Positions 1 to 6,428 of a stretch of DNA of 50,846 bases are shown here, piece after piece. The stretch lies in NCBI GenBank assembly GCA_009777315.1, contig WRMD01000006.1:1-50846 (forward strand), given 5' to 3'. Source of the DNA: Candidatus Saccharimonadota bacterium. GTDB lineage: Bacteria; Patescibacteriota; Saccharimonadia; Saccharimonadales; Saccharimonadaceae. The translations under genes were made by a program, and so were the position numbers. Each line of letters starts with the position of its first letter. Positions within the stretch are counted from its first letter, which is position 1. The notes beneath the pieces are model-generated. The model ran no database searches and was not told where the DNA came from. It was given only the letters and a program-made list of their open reading frames with translations.

Positions 1-95
1 TTACAGGGGGATTTTTCTTCCCCCTCGGTTTGCCAACCTGCGGGACGTTGCAGAGGAATTGTACCTTGACACGCCTTTTATCTAGCTCGCTAAAG
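1..95. repeat. Degenerate right half of palindromic repeat family A
   Basis: Bases 22-80 resemble the right half of the palindromic element seen whole at 11544-11732 and truncated at 50710-50846. Shared blocks are the TCGGTTTGCCAACCT stretch (same as at the window end), a GACGT block and AATTGTACCTTGACACG. The left arm lies outside the window or is degenerate. A small hairpin AGGGGG/CCCCCT occupies 5-25. Beyond it, 100-138 holds a second hairpin (ATAAAGCAGA pairing with TCTGCTTTAT). No coding capacity is visible in 1-190. Confidence 0.6.
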
Positions 96-190
96 CTCGC
101 AATAAAGCAGACAAAATGTCATTTTGATCTGCTTTATGCCTACGCTAAAGGCTTCGGCGTTCGTTATCACTCACAGATCCTCCCCACCCC

Positions 191-412
191 CTACGGGTAG
201 ACACAGCGGAGGGAACGGCCTGTTTGTTTTATGACGCCCTCGCTCGAGATAAAAGCTGTACTACGTAAGGTTGCACCCGATAAGTTCGTGGTTGAAGACA
301 AAGAGGGTGAGGCCCAACGGACTTCTACAGATTGGTCTCCCGGGCCATTAGCCCCTACCCATCCTGTCGAGACAGTGGCGAAGGAAGTTAATGTGCTATA
401 ATATAGTCTCAA
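191..412 (-). pseudogene. Orphan FISUMP C-terminal cassette (DGR variable-repeat-like remnant)
   Basis: A 73-codon minus-strand reading frame ends in RSLRCVYP and carries SFATVSTG near its start, matching the SxFGTVSAG...SVRCVFP frame of the DGR variable repeats at 6.0 and 30.2 kb. It has no good start codon (TTG only), no RBS and no N-terminal FISUMP region, so it is a C-terminal fragment about as long as one variable repeat. A sister fragment at 11785-11996 shares the sequence around its stop codon and the GAGACAGTGGCGAAGGA border at the other end. Too diverged from the local template repeat to count A changes. It may be a decayed target, a cassette from another retroelement, or a silent donor. 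Confidence 0.65.
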
Positions 413-432
413 CTACTACTTAAAGGAGGAGA
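397..432 (+). promoter_or_regulatory. galU promoter -10 and ribosome binding site
   Basis: TATAAT at 397-402 is followed by a short leader and a strong Shine-Dalgarno AAAGGAGGAG at 422-431, just before the ATG at 434. The -35 region is weak. The promoter lies in the upstream end of the orphan FISUMP cassette. Confidence 0.6.
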
Positions 433-433
433 G

Positions 434-1273
434 ATGGGTTATAAAGCGCCGACGACGGCGGTGATTTCAGACGCTGGGTTCGCAAGCCGTTTTTTGCCAA
501 TCACAAAAACAATCCCGAAAGCGATGATTCCGCTGGGGGCAAAGCCGGTGATGCAGCTCGTGGTGGAGGAGTGCGTGGAAGCGGGGATTAAAAAAATTAT
601 TATTGTGTCGACGAGGGAGGGTAAATCCATATACGAGGATTACTTTCAGAGTGGTGCCGAGCATGTGGCGAAGCTTCTCGAGTCGCAGGGGAAGGCGAAG
701 AGGTTTGCGCCGGTGCGGGAGGTGCTGGCGATGGCGGACGTGACCGTGATCGAGCAAGATCCGAGTTTGCCGTACGGGAACGGGTCGCCGTTTAAGAGCG
801 CGGAGCCGTATTTGCCGGAGGGGGAGGCGTTTTTGGGGCTGTATTCGGATGACGTGGTGCTTGGTGGGAGCGGGGCGGTGAAGGCTCTGATGAAAAAGTT
901 TGAGGAAGCTCCGGACGCGGACGCGATTATCGCGGTGCAAGAGGTCGAGGGGGCGGAAATTGAGAAATATGGTTCGGTGGAGTTTCAGGCTGGGACAGAG
1001 CAGCTCAAGCGGCTGATTGAGAAGCCGAAGCAGGAGGAGGCGCCGTCGCAGCTGGCGAGTTATGGGCGGTATCTGTTGACAGATAAGGTATTTCAGTATC
1101 TGACGCCAAGGCACACTGGTAAGGATGCGGAGCTTTGGACGGCGGACGCAATTGATGCGATTGTGCAGGCGGGCGGAAAAGTTTTGACGGCGCAAGCTGA
1201 GGGAACTTGGCATACGACCGGTGATCCACAGGGGTATTTTGAGGCGATGAAGGTCTATTTGGGAGAGAAATAG
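434..1273 (+). CDS. galU: UTP--glucose-1-phosphate uridylyltransferase
   Basis: Predicted cytoplasmic nucleotidyltransferase making UDP-glucose from UTP and glucose-1-phosphate, a precursor for glycans and for glucan metabolism (a glgB branching enzyme lies at 9.6 kb). The 279-aa length fits the family. The N-terminal nucleotide-binding segment (residues 8-34) keeps RFLPITKTIPKAMIPL, but the usual AAGLGTRF is DAGFASRF, so the GxGTR loop is altered. A YSDDV acidic pair near residue 138 matches the family's metal-binding LGDD position. IEKP occurs near residue 196. The start is set by the AAAGGAGGAG Shine-Dalgarno. A strong terminator follows. Function is well supported at family level; exact sugar specificity is inferred. 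Confidence 0.88.
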   Translation: MGYKAPTTAVISDAGFASRFLPITKTIPKAMIPLGAKPVMQLVVEECVEAGIKKIIIVSTREGKSIYEDYFQSGAEHVAKLLESQGKAKRFAPVREVLAMADVTVIEQDPSLPYGNGSPFKSAEPYLPEGEAFLGLYSDDVVLGGSGAVKALMKKFEEAPDADAIIAVQEVEGAEIEKYGSVEFQAGTEQLKRLIEKPKQEEAPSQLASYGRYLLTDKVFQYLTPRHTGKDAELWTADAIDAIVQAGGKVLTAQAEGTWHTTGDPQGYFEAMKVYLGEK

Positions 1274-1302
1274 GTCGTCGGCGTCGGCTTTTAGCAAGAA
1301 GA

Positions 1303-1329
1303 AAGCCCCGCGGTGAGGCGGGGCTTTTT
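1303..1329 (+). terminator. Rho-independent terminator after galU
   Basis: Perfect stem AAGCCCCGC / GCGGGGCTT with a short loop, followed by a run of T. It lies 30 nt past the galU stop and separates it from the convergent gene at 1393-2103. Confidence 0.9.
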
Positions 1330-1392
1330 GATAAGTTTTACGGTTTTTGGGGTTGTCCGAGGCTGATGGTGGGGGTTTTTAGGGCTTTTGGA

Positions 1393-2103
1393 TTACCAGC
1401 CGACCCAGGGGAGGATGGCGGCGGGCCAGTTGAAGGGCTGGTCGGAAGGGCGGTCGGGGCGAGAGGGAAGGTCGGCGTTGCTGAAAATCTCCCAGGCGAT
1501 GCGGTCCATGATGGTATTGAGTTCCCATGAGGTGAGTTGGCGGTCGGGCATGAGATAGCCTTGGCCGTCGCCGAAGATAATGCCTCTCTGGTAGCCCCAG
1601 AGTAATCCCCAGCCGTGGCGGGCGCCTTCGGCCATGGTGCTGACGTCGATGTCGAGGATGAGGCTGGCGTCGGTGTTGATGACGGGGAAAGCGGCTTCTA
1701 AATCAATGCCTTCGATGACGAGGTAGGTGAGGATGGCGTGCATGAATTCGGCGCGAGTGGTGCCGTTTGGGCTGAGGCCGACGCCGACTTGTTGGCCGAT
1801 GGCGGAGACGTCGCTGCGGTGGAATAGTGGCAGGTGGTTAGGGATGGACATGCCCATGGCGAAGAGTTGTTGTTCTTCGGTGGGGAGTTCGTTAGCGTTC
1901 GGCATCCACCAGGTGTAGGCGTTGTCATCGCCGTCGTGGACGGTGATGAGCTGGAAGTTTTGGTGGATGTCGGAGACTGGTTGGGGTGTGGGTTGGCCGG
2001 GGTCTGAGGCTGGTTGGTCGGACGCGAAAGCGGTGACGCTGGATAACAGGAGTACGGCGACTAACAGGGTTGCGGTGATTTTGGCAAGGGTAACTTTCTT
2101 CAT
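1393..2103 (-). CDS. Secreted protein with SLH-like segment
   Basis: 236-aa protein with a clear signal peptide (residues 1-27: MKK, hydrophobic core, AFA-S cleavage-like site), then a Pro-rich linker. The C-terminal half contains a stretch near residues 177-210 (GIIFGDGQGYLMPDRQLTSWEL) that resembles the G-GDG-x-F-x-P-x-x-x-x-T-R-x-E pattern of S-layer homology repeats. TRAEFMHAILTYL around residue 116 looks like another. SLH domains bind cell-wall polysaccharide, so surface attachment is an inference. Start fixed by AAGGAGG 8-9 nt upstream. Transcribed from a near-consensus promoter at 2233-2261 with an about 120-nt leader. No enzymatic motif was recognised. Confidence 0.7.
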   Translation of the reverse strand: MKKVTLAKITATLLVAVLLLSSVTAFASDQPASDPGQPTPQPVSDIHQNFQLITVHDGDDNAYTWWMPNANELPTEEQQLFAMGMSIPNHLPLFHRSDVSAIGQQVGVGLSPNGTTRAEFMHAILTYLVIEGIDLEAAFPVINTDASLILDIDVSTMAEGARHGWGLLWGYQRGIIFGDGQGYLMPDRQLTSWELNTIMDRIAWEIFSNADLPSRPDRPSDQPFNWPAAILPWVGW

Positions 2104-2232
2104 AAAAAGGCCTCCTTAAGGCATGTATTTAGGACAAGATTTGCCGGGCCGCTTGTCCGCCAAAAGCATTCGCTCGGGGCGGTTCGTAAAACTTATTGTC
2201 AAGGGCCAAGCAAAAATTGCTCTACTCTACAC

Positions 2233-2261
2233 AGTATAGCACACTTGGTCAAGAAAGTCAA
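2233..2261 (-). promoter_or_regulatory. Sigma70-type promoter for the 1393-2103 gene
   Basis: Minus strand: TTGACT (2256-2261), 17-nt spacer, TATACT (2233-2238). The same -35/-10 pair with a GTGC just before the -10 recurs at 6354-6382 and 15325-15353. About 120 nt of untranslated leader follow. Confidence 0.85.
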
Positions 2262-2374
2262 TACTGATTGTGGTTAAAACGTGGTATAACAGAGGTGGAC
2301 AAATGGAGGGAATATGGTGAAATAGGGCACGGGGAGAGGTTGACGGACGGAGGATAGCATGGTAGGATATAAGC

Positions 2375-2977
2375 ATGAATGAGGCGAAGACAAAGGGATT
2401 TGTGATACCGATGGTGATAGAGGAGGGGCCGGAGGGCGGACGGGCGTTTGATATTTTCTCGCGGCTGCTCAATGAGCGGGTGGTTTGGCTGGGTGAAGAG
2501 GTGGATTCTAGGTCGGCGGGGTTGGTAGTGGCGCAGCTTTTGTATCTGGCGTATCAGAATCCGAAAGCCGACATCAAGCTGTATATCAACAGTCCGGGCG
2601 GGTCGGTGTATGATGGGTTGGCGATTTATGATACGATTCAGTATATTCAACCGGATGTGCAGACGATTGGAGTGGGGTTGTCGGCTTCGATGGGAGCGCT
2701 GTTGCTCTCGAGTGGGGCGAAGGGCAAGCGGTTTATGTTGCCGCACGCGCGGGCGATGATTCATCAGCCGTCGAGCGGGACGACGGGCAAGGTAACAGAT
2801 CAGGAGATTATGCTCAGGGAGGCGGTGGAGCTGAAGGGGCGGTTGAATGAGATTTTGGCTGCGAACACTGGGCAGACGGTGAAGAAAATCGCGGCGGATG
2901 TGGAGCGGGATTTTTGGCTGTCGGCTTCGGATGCGAAGAAATACGGGCTGGTCGACAGCATATTAGAGCGGGCGTAG
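2375..2977 (+). CDS. clpP: ATP-dependent Clp protease proteolytic subunit
   Basis: Serine protease subunit that forms the tetradecameric proteolytic chamber fed by Clp AAA+ unfoldases in the cytoplasm. All three catalytic residues are in their family contexts: Ser105 (GLSASMGALLLSSG), His130 (RAMIHQP) and Asp179 (DVERDFWLSA). Its 200 aa match the usual length; family motif INSPGGSVYDGLAIYD is at 71-86. No Shine-Dalgarno is visible. TAGGAT lies at 2363-2368, six nt before the ATG, which suggests a leaderless mRNA. tilS starts 10 nt after the stop, so the two are probably co-transcribed. Confidence 0.95.
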   Translation: MNEAKTKGFVIPMVIEEGPEGGRAFDIFSRLLNERVVWLGEEVDSRSAGLVVAQLLYLAYQNPKADIKLYINSPGGSVYDGLAIYDTIQYIQPDVQTIGVGLSASMGALLLSSGAKGKRFMLPHARAMIHQPSSGTTGKVTDQEIMLREAVELKGRLNEILAANTGQTVKKIAADVERDFWLSASDAKKYGLVDSILERA

Positions 2978-2987
2978 GGGGCGGCGG

Positions 2988-3875
2988 ATGGGGCGGTTGA
3001 TCCTCGCCGTGAGTGGCGGAGTGGACTCGGTGGTGATGCTCGATAAGTTGGTTCGGGAGGGCGCTTTTGGTGGCGGGGCAGGGGTTTTGGTAGCGCATTT
3101 TAACCATGGTATTAGGGGTGAGGAGGCGGACGGTGATGAGCGGTTCGTGCGGGGGTTGGCGGAGAAATATGAGCTGGAATGCGTGGTGGGGCGGGCTGTT
3201 TTGGGTGAGGGGGTGAGTGAGGCGGAGGCGCGTGAGGCGAGGTGGCGGTGGTTGGATGGACTGCGAGGGGAGGGCGAGGTGGTGGCGGTCGCGCATCATT
3301 TGGATGATCTGGTGGGGAGTGTGGTGATTAATCTACTGCGGGGGACGGGCTGGCGGGGGCTGGCGGTGATGAATCGTCCTGGGGTGGTGCGGCCGCTACT
3401 CGAGTGGACGAAGGTGGAGGTTTATGAGTATGCGATGGCGAAGGGGCTGGAATGGGTGGAGGATGGGACGAATAGTGATTTGCATTATTTGCGGAATCGA
3501 TTGCGGGGGCGAGTGGAGGGGTTGCCGATAGAGGTGAAGCGAGAGATTCTAGACTTGCGCAGTAAGCAGGCTGCTCTAGCTCGTCTCCTCAGACTCGATG
3601 TCGACTTTGCCTATCGCCATGGGGAAGTCGCATCTGACTCTCGGACTGCTGTCCTCCGAGACGTCTTCGGAGATCGAGCTAGGAGCCACCTGCTTGATGA
3701 TCAAGTTTTGGATGAGCTACTGAGGGCGTGGTTGGAGGAGAATGGTATTAGAACGACGAGGCCGACGAGGGAGCGGCTACTGGAAGCTATTCGGACATAC
3801 CGGAGCGGGAAGAGATTCAACTTGCCGGGGGGGCGGCTGGTGGTGATGGAGCGGGATGGTTTTAGGCTGGATTAG
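2988..3875 (+). CDS. tilS: tRNA(Ile)-lysidine synthase, with in-frame palindromic repeat
   Basis: Modifies C34 of the CAU-anticodon isoleucine tRNA to lysidine using ATP and lysine, making AUA decoding specific. The PP-loop ATPase motif SGGVDS is at residues 9-14, and HFNHGIRGEEADGDE (about 37-51) is the conserved second motif of the family. At 295 aa it is a short form. Residues about 193-236 are encoded by a copy of palindromic repeat family A (3565-3694), where the otherwise very G-rich coding strand becomes C/T-balanced. The frame stays open through the insertion, and the C-terminal part (GKRFNLPGG, LVVMERDGFRL) resumes afterwards. Follows clpP closely. Confidence 0.9.
   Translation: MGRLILAVSGGVDSVVMLDKLVREGAFGGGAGVLVAHFNHGIRGEEADGDERFVRGLAEKYELECVVGRAVLGEGVSEAEAREARWRWLDGLRGEGEVVAVAHHLDDLVGSVVINLLRGTGWRGLAVMNRPGVVRPLLEWTKVEVYEYAMAKGLEWVEDGTNSDLHYLRNRLRGRVEGLPIEVKREILDLRSKQAALARLLRLDVDFAYRHGEVASDSRTAVLRDVFGDRARSHLLDDQVLDELLRAWLEENGIRTTRPTRERLLEAIRTYRSGKRFNLPGGRLVVMERDGFRLD
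3565..3694. repeat. Palindromic repeat family A inserted in tilS coding sequence
   Basis: The core 3588-3668 is clearly related to 11598-11676 (shared CAGACTCGA, CCTATCGCCAT, CTCTCGGACTG and TCCTCCGAGACGTCTTC). The outer arms differ in sequence from the other copies but still pair: AGCAGG (3565-3570) with CCTGCT (3689-3694), CTAGCTCG (3576-3583) with CGAGCTAG (3675-3682), CTCC with GGAG. Two inner hairpins remain: GACTT/AAGTC, and CTCGG/CCGAG. Fold kept while bases change argues for a structured element. The arrangement resembles the Rickettsia palindromic elements known to insert in frame in genes. Confidence 0.85.
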
Positions 3876-3934
3876 TGAGGCCGGGGCTGTGGAGGACTCG
3901 TTTTTTTTGGTAAGAAGTAAGTAAAAGAAAAGTC

Positions 3935-3963
3935 TTGCATTAGGCTAGTGGTTTAGGTAGACT
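3935..3963 (+). promoter_or_regulatory. Candidate distal promoter upstream of the DGR target gene
   Basis: TTGCAT (3935-3940), 17-nt spacer, TAGACT (3958-3963). It would give a leader of about 555 nt before the target gene and transcribe through the TC microsatellite. A second promoter lies at 4212-4240. The 3876-4525 stretch (650 bp) holds these promoters, the microsatellite, hairpin repeat B and a structured leader. I see no convincing gene in it. Confidence 0.5.
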
Positions 3964-4134
3964 GTATGTAAGTATGATGAGTTATATGGAGGCGCGACAC
4001 GTTGGGATTCTGCCGATTAGGTGGGATTTGGCGCGAGACGCGGCTGTGTATAACTTGCGAAATCTACGAGAAAAAGTGATGCTCGGGACTAGATTAAAAT
4101 TACTGAATGTGCTAGTGGTTAGACTGAGGCGTGA

Positions 4135-4190
<56 letters not shown>

Positions 4191-4211
4191 GAATATGGCG
4201 TGAATTAAGCC

Positions 4212-4240
4212 TTGTCAACCCCTGTTTTGGTGTTTATTAT
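4212..4240 (+). promoter_or_regulatory. Candidate proximal promoter of the DGR target gene
   Basis: TTGTCA (4212-4217), 17-nt spacer, TATTAT (4235-4240), directly downstream of the (TC)25 tract. Transcription would start near 4247 and give a leader of about 280 nt that contains repeat B and the structured element at 4382-4491. Confidence 0.6.
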
Positions 4241-4247
4241 ACTCAGC

Positions 4248-4325
4248 AATTTGCGGCATTAAAATCTCCGCGACTTGTTCAGCGTATCTGTAATACGCTT
4301 CGCTTTATTGCTCAATTTTGCCTAG
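4248..4325. repeat. Hairpin repeat family B, copy 1
   Basis: About 78 bp resembling 15161-15242: AATTTGC, a TTAAAATCTC/TTAAAATTTC block, a central hairpin (AGCGTAT/ATACGCT at 4281-4299) and a shared TTGCTCAATTTTGCCT end. The hairpin stems differ in sequence but both pair. Lies in the leader of the DGR target gene. Confidence 0.6.
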
Positions 4326-4381
4326 CAACTCATCTGAGTGTGCTGAGATACGGGCGTGCTATGCGCCACACTTCATTTTTG

Positions 4382-4491
4382 GTCGTCGCCACGTGCGATA
4401 ACATTTTAAAGCGAGCCCGCAGAAAAACGGGTGGAGAGCACATCTATCATTTGCTGCCTTGTGTCATAGGCAGTAGCTCTTCGGCGACGAC
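4382..4491 (+). promoter_or_regulatory. Structured 5' leader RNA of the DGR target gene
   Basis: A closing stem pairs GTCGTCGCC (4382-4390) perfectly with GGCGACGAC (4483-4491) across 92 nt. Inside are a hairpin CCCG/CGGG (4416-4419 with 4428-4431) and a stem AGAGC/GCTCT (4435-4439 with 4476-4480) that encloses CTGCCT/AGGCAG (4454-4459 with 4468-4473). This multibranch fold ends about 24 nt before the Shine-Dalgarno of the target gene. It could be a cis-regulatory RNA; no known riboswitch class was recognised. Confidence 0.6.
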
Positions 4492-4525
4492 AACTAGGGT
4501 AGGTAATTAAAATGCAGGAGGAAGC

Positions 4526-6211
4526 ATGAGCAAAAGCACAACTATCAACGAAACGGAAAGAGCAGAATTAGTCCAGCATTTGCCTTTGGCTAAAATCCTG
4601 GGTGTGGTCGTGGCCGCAAGTGCTTTCACCGTACTAACAGCAGGGATTATCAGTAGGCTGGCTCCGGCTAACGCCGAGAGTGGCAGTAGTATTGTCGGAG
4701 CAAGTATCGACTATACACTGTCGATGACGCTAGGTGCGGCGGATGCGACTTCTGCCTGTACTGCTGCCACGGGCGGTAACGTCAGCATTCCGGTAGATGT
4801 ACCGAACGGCAACACTTACTTTGCTTGTCTTAACGCTAATGTCGACACTAACTCAAGCTGGGGATACTCCCTAAGCATAGAGACAGATACGGCTGCCTTG
4901 ATTGGCGACCCAGTTGGGCAGATTAACGCAACTTCTGGGACGATTATTTCCCCGAGCCAGCTAGGCACTAACACCTGGGGCTTCTGTATCCCGGATGATC
5001 GGATGACTAACGTAACTAATGGCTTTAACAGCGGCCTAACTACAGCCTGTGGTGGTGCTAACGGCAACACATCGACAGCACTGCCTTACGCGGCTGTACC
5101 GACTACGGCTACACTAGTCCGTGACGTAGATACTCTGCCAAGCACGGCGGCTCTCCAGAACACCCCGATTCGTTTTGGGGTGCGACCGACTGCTACCTTG
5201 GCGGCCGGTACCTATACGGCTAACGTGACTCTTACCGCCAGCGTCAATGAGTCACCAATAACCTACATGCAGAGTTTCACCTCAGCGATGTGCAACATGC
5301 TATCAGTAGGTGATGTAGTTGACCTAGTAGACGCCCGTGATGGTAAGGAGTATCGTGTAAGAAAGATGCCCGATAACAAATGCTGGATGATGGATAATCT
5401 GGCCTACACCGGCGATGGTAATAACACGTTCGGTGACGTAGTACCGAGCAACTCAGCCGGTGTAGGGGGACTACGCGAAGTAACCGTCAATACCGACTGG
5501 AATAACCCTAGCGGTGCTAACAACAGTACCAGACGCTGGGCTAATAACTCTAACCTAGCTGGTACCACTACCACCTGCTCCCCGACCACAGCGTCTGGTA
5601 CTGGTGTAATGACTTCGATCTGTGGCGACCAAATCCTTTACAACTGGTGTGCAGCACTAGGTCTAGATACTGGTACTACTCCTACTTGTGCAGGTGTCTC
5701 TAACACAACAGCAGCAGGAGCAGGTACAGGTATGTCTAGTACAGGTACAGTAGGTGCTACAGGCGGTGTAGGCGGTGAGTCCCTCGGCTCAGGTGGTACA
5801 TCTATCTGCCCAACAGGCTGGAGAATCCCCAGAGGCCGAGATAACTCTTCGGGTACTAACGACGCTAACAATGAATGGGCTATACTCAACGGTAGCTTCA
5901 ACGCTGGCGCTCCAGCAGCAGCTAACGTCACAACCGGTGCAGGATTCATGGGTTACTGGCAACCAGCTGGTACAAGTGTAGGTACGACCGGCATCCAGCT
6001 TGGTGGCGGTGCCTTTGGTACAGTGTCAGCCGGCAACGTCAGTACGACAGGCAATCTCGGCAGTCAGTCCACGAGCGCGAACTGGTGGACATCCTCCCTC
6101 AACTCTGCTACCAACGCATACAGAACGTACGTGAATAGCACGAGCGTCAACCCCGGCACGAACGGCAACAATAAGGCCTTCGGGTTTTCTGTCCGCTGTG
6201 TGTTCCCTTAG
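4526..6211 (+). CDS. DGR target: membrane-anchored surface protein with FISUMP domain
   Basis: 561-aa surface protein and the intact target of the retroelement. Residues 24-45 form a hydrophobic signal/anchor; the rest is Thr/Ser/Asn/Gly-rich and predicted extracellular. The FISUMP domain (Fibrobacter succinogenes major paralogous domain, C-type-lectin-like fold) starts near residue 269 with DVVDLVDARDGKEYRVRKMP, continues with NKCWMMDNL, and ends in FSVRCVFP. Residues 496-561 are encoded by VR1. Eight residues there differ from the template repeat (506, 512, 513, 517, 535, 540, 547, 552); every one is Asn (AAY) in the template. Start supported by AGGAGG 6 nt upstream. Base composition lacks the strong coding-strand G excess of most neighbours. 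A role in ligand or host-cell binding is inferred from known DGR targets. Confidence 0.93.
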   Translation: MSKSTTINETERAELVQHLPLAKILGVVVAASAFTVLTAGIISRLAPANAESGSSIVGASIDYTLSMTLGAADATSACTAATGGNVSIPVDVPNGNTYFACLNANVDTNSSWGYSLSIETDTAALIGDPVGQINATSGTIISPSQLGTNTWGFCIPDDRMTNVTNGFNSGLTTACGGANGNTSTALPYAAVPTTATLVRDVDTLPSTAALQNTPIRFGVRPTATLAAGTYTANVTLTASVNESPITYMQSFTSAMCNMLSVGDVVDLVDARDGKEYRVRKMPDNKCWMMDNLAYTGDGNNTFGDVVPSNSAGVGGLREVTVNTDWNNPSGANNSTRRWANNSNLAGTTTTCSPTTASGTGVMTSICGDQILYNWCAALGLDTGTTPTCAGVSNTTAAGAGTGMSSTGTVGATGGVGGESLGSGGTSICPTGWRIPRGRDNSSGTNDANNEWAILNGSFNAGAPAAANVTTGAGFMGYWQPAGTSVGTTGIQLGGGAFGTVSAGNVSTTGNLGSQSTSANWWTSSLNSATNAYRTYVNSTSVNPGTNGNNKAFGFSVRCVFP

Positions 6212-6233
6212 TTTAGTTAGCTATTCCGTCTAG
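6011..6233 (+). repeat. DGR variable repeat 1 (VR1)
   Basis: 223 bp aligned without gaps to the template repeat at 32447-32669 (reverse strand). I count 12 differences: 11 at template adenines (mostly AAC to GGC, AGC, TAC or TTC) and one template G that is A here (6036). The first base is G of GCC in GGGAFG; the repeat runs past the stop codon (6209-6211) to CCGTCTAG. The invariant 3' part from GGGTTTTCTG onward corresponds to the initiation-homology side of DGRs. Confidence 0.96.
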
Positions 6234-6317
6234 CCCTTGTGAAAATGGAACAAGAGAAAAACGGACTGCCCAGGAGCTGAGGCATAAGGCCGAAGCGACA
6301 GAGCAGTCCGGGCGGGG
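6234..6317. terminator. VR-flanking hairpin element, copy 1
   Basis: 84 bp that match 30472-30555 with 3 differences and directly follow VR1. The stem CGGACTGC (6262-6269) / GCAGTCCG (6303-6310) encloses about 33 nt. Read on the plus strand it is followed by GGCGGGGTTTTCTT and could terminate the target mRNA. Read on the minus strand it is followed by TTTTTCTC and could terminate the short transcript from the promoter at 6354-6382. The TR lacks this element, as expected of a target-only recognition structure. Confidence 0.8.
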
Positions 6318-6347
6318 TTTTCTTGATTTTGGGTATGGTTTTCTCTA
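6254..6347 (-). ncRNA. Candidate short antisense-side RNA downstream of VR1
   Basis: A near-consensus minus-strand promoter, TTGACT (6377-6382), 17 nt, TATACT (6354-6359), has no gene ahead of it. It would start near 6347 and run about 93 nt into the CGGACTGC/GCAGTCCG stem followed by TTTTTCTC, which makes a good terminator. The predicted product is therefore a small RNA that folds as the VR flank. Leak-through would be antisense to VR1. VR2's flank has no comparable promoter. Function unknown. Confidence 0.45.
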
Positions 6348-6353
6348 TTGTAC

Positions 6354-6382
6354 AGTATAGCACAAGCGGGATGAAAAGTCAA
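6354..6382 (-). promoter_or_regulatory. Orphan sigma70-type promoter facing the VR1 flank
   Basis: TTGACT, 17-nt spacer, TATACT on the minus strand, preceded by GTGC as at 2233-2261 and 15325-15353. The only thing downstream is the VR flank element. Alternatively it is the remnant of a promoter whose gene was lost. Confidence 0.75.
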
Positions 6383-6428
6383 TATGGATTATGGTTAAAT
6401 GAAGGAAAAAGCAAGTTTAATAGGGGTA

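Noticed and set aside
434-1273. galU as a non-functional paralogue because of the altered GxGTR loop
   Set aside because: Although DAGFASRF is unusual, the remaining motifs, length and gene signals are intact, so a working divergent enzyme is the simpler reading.
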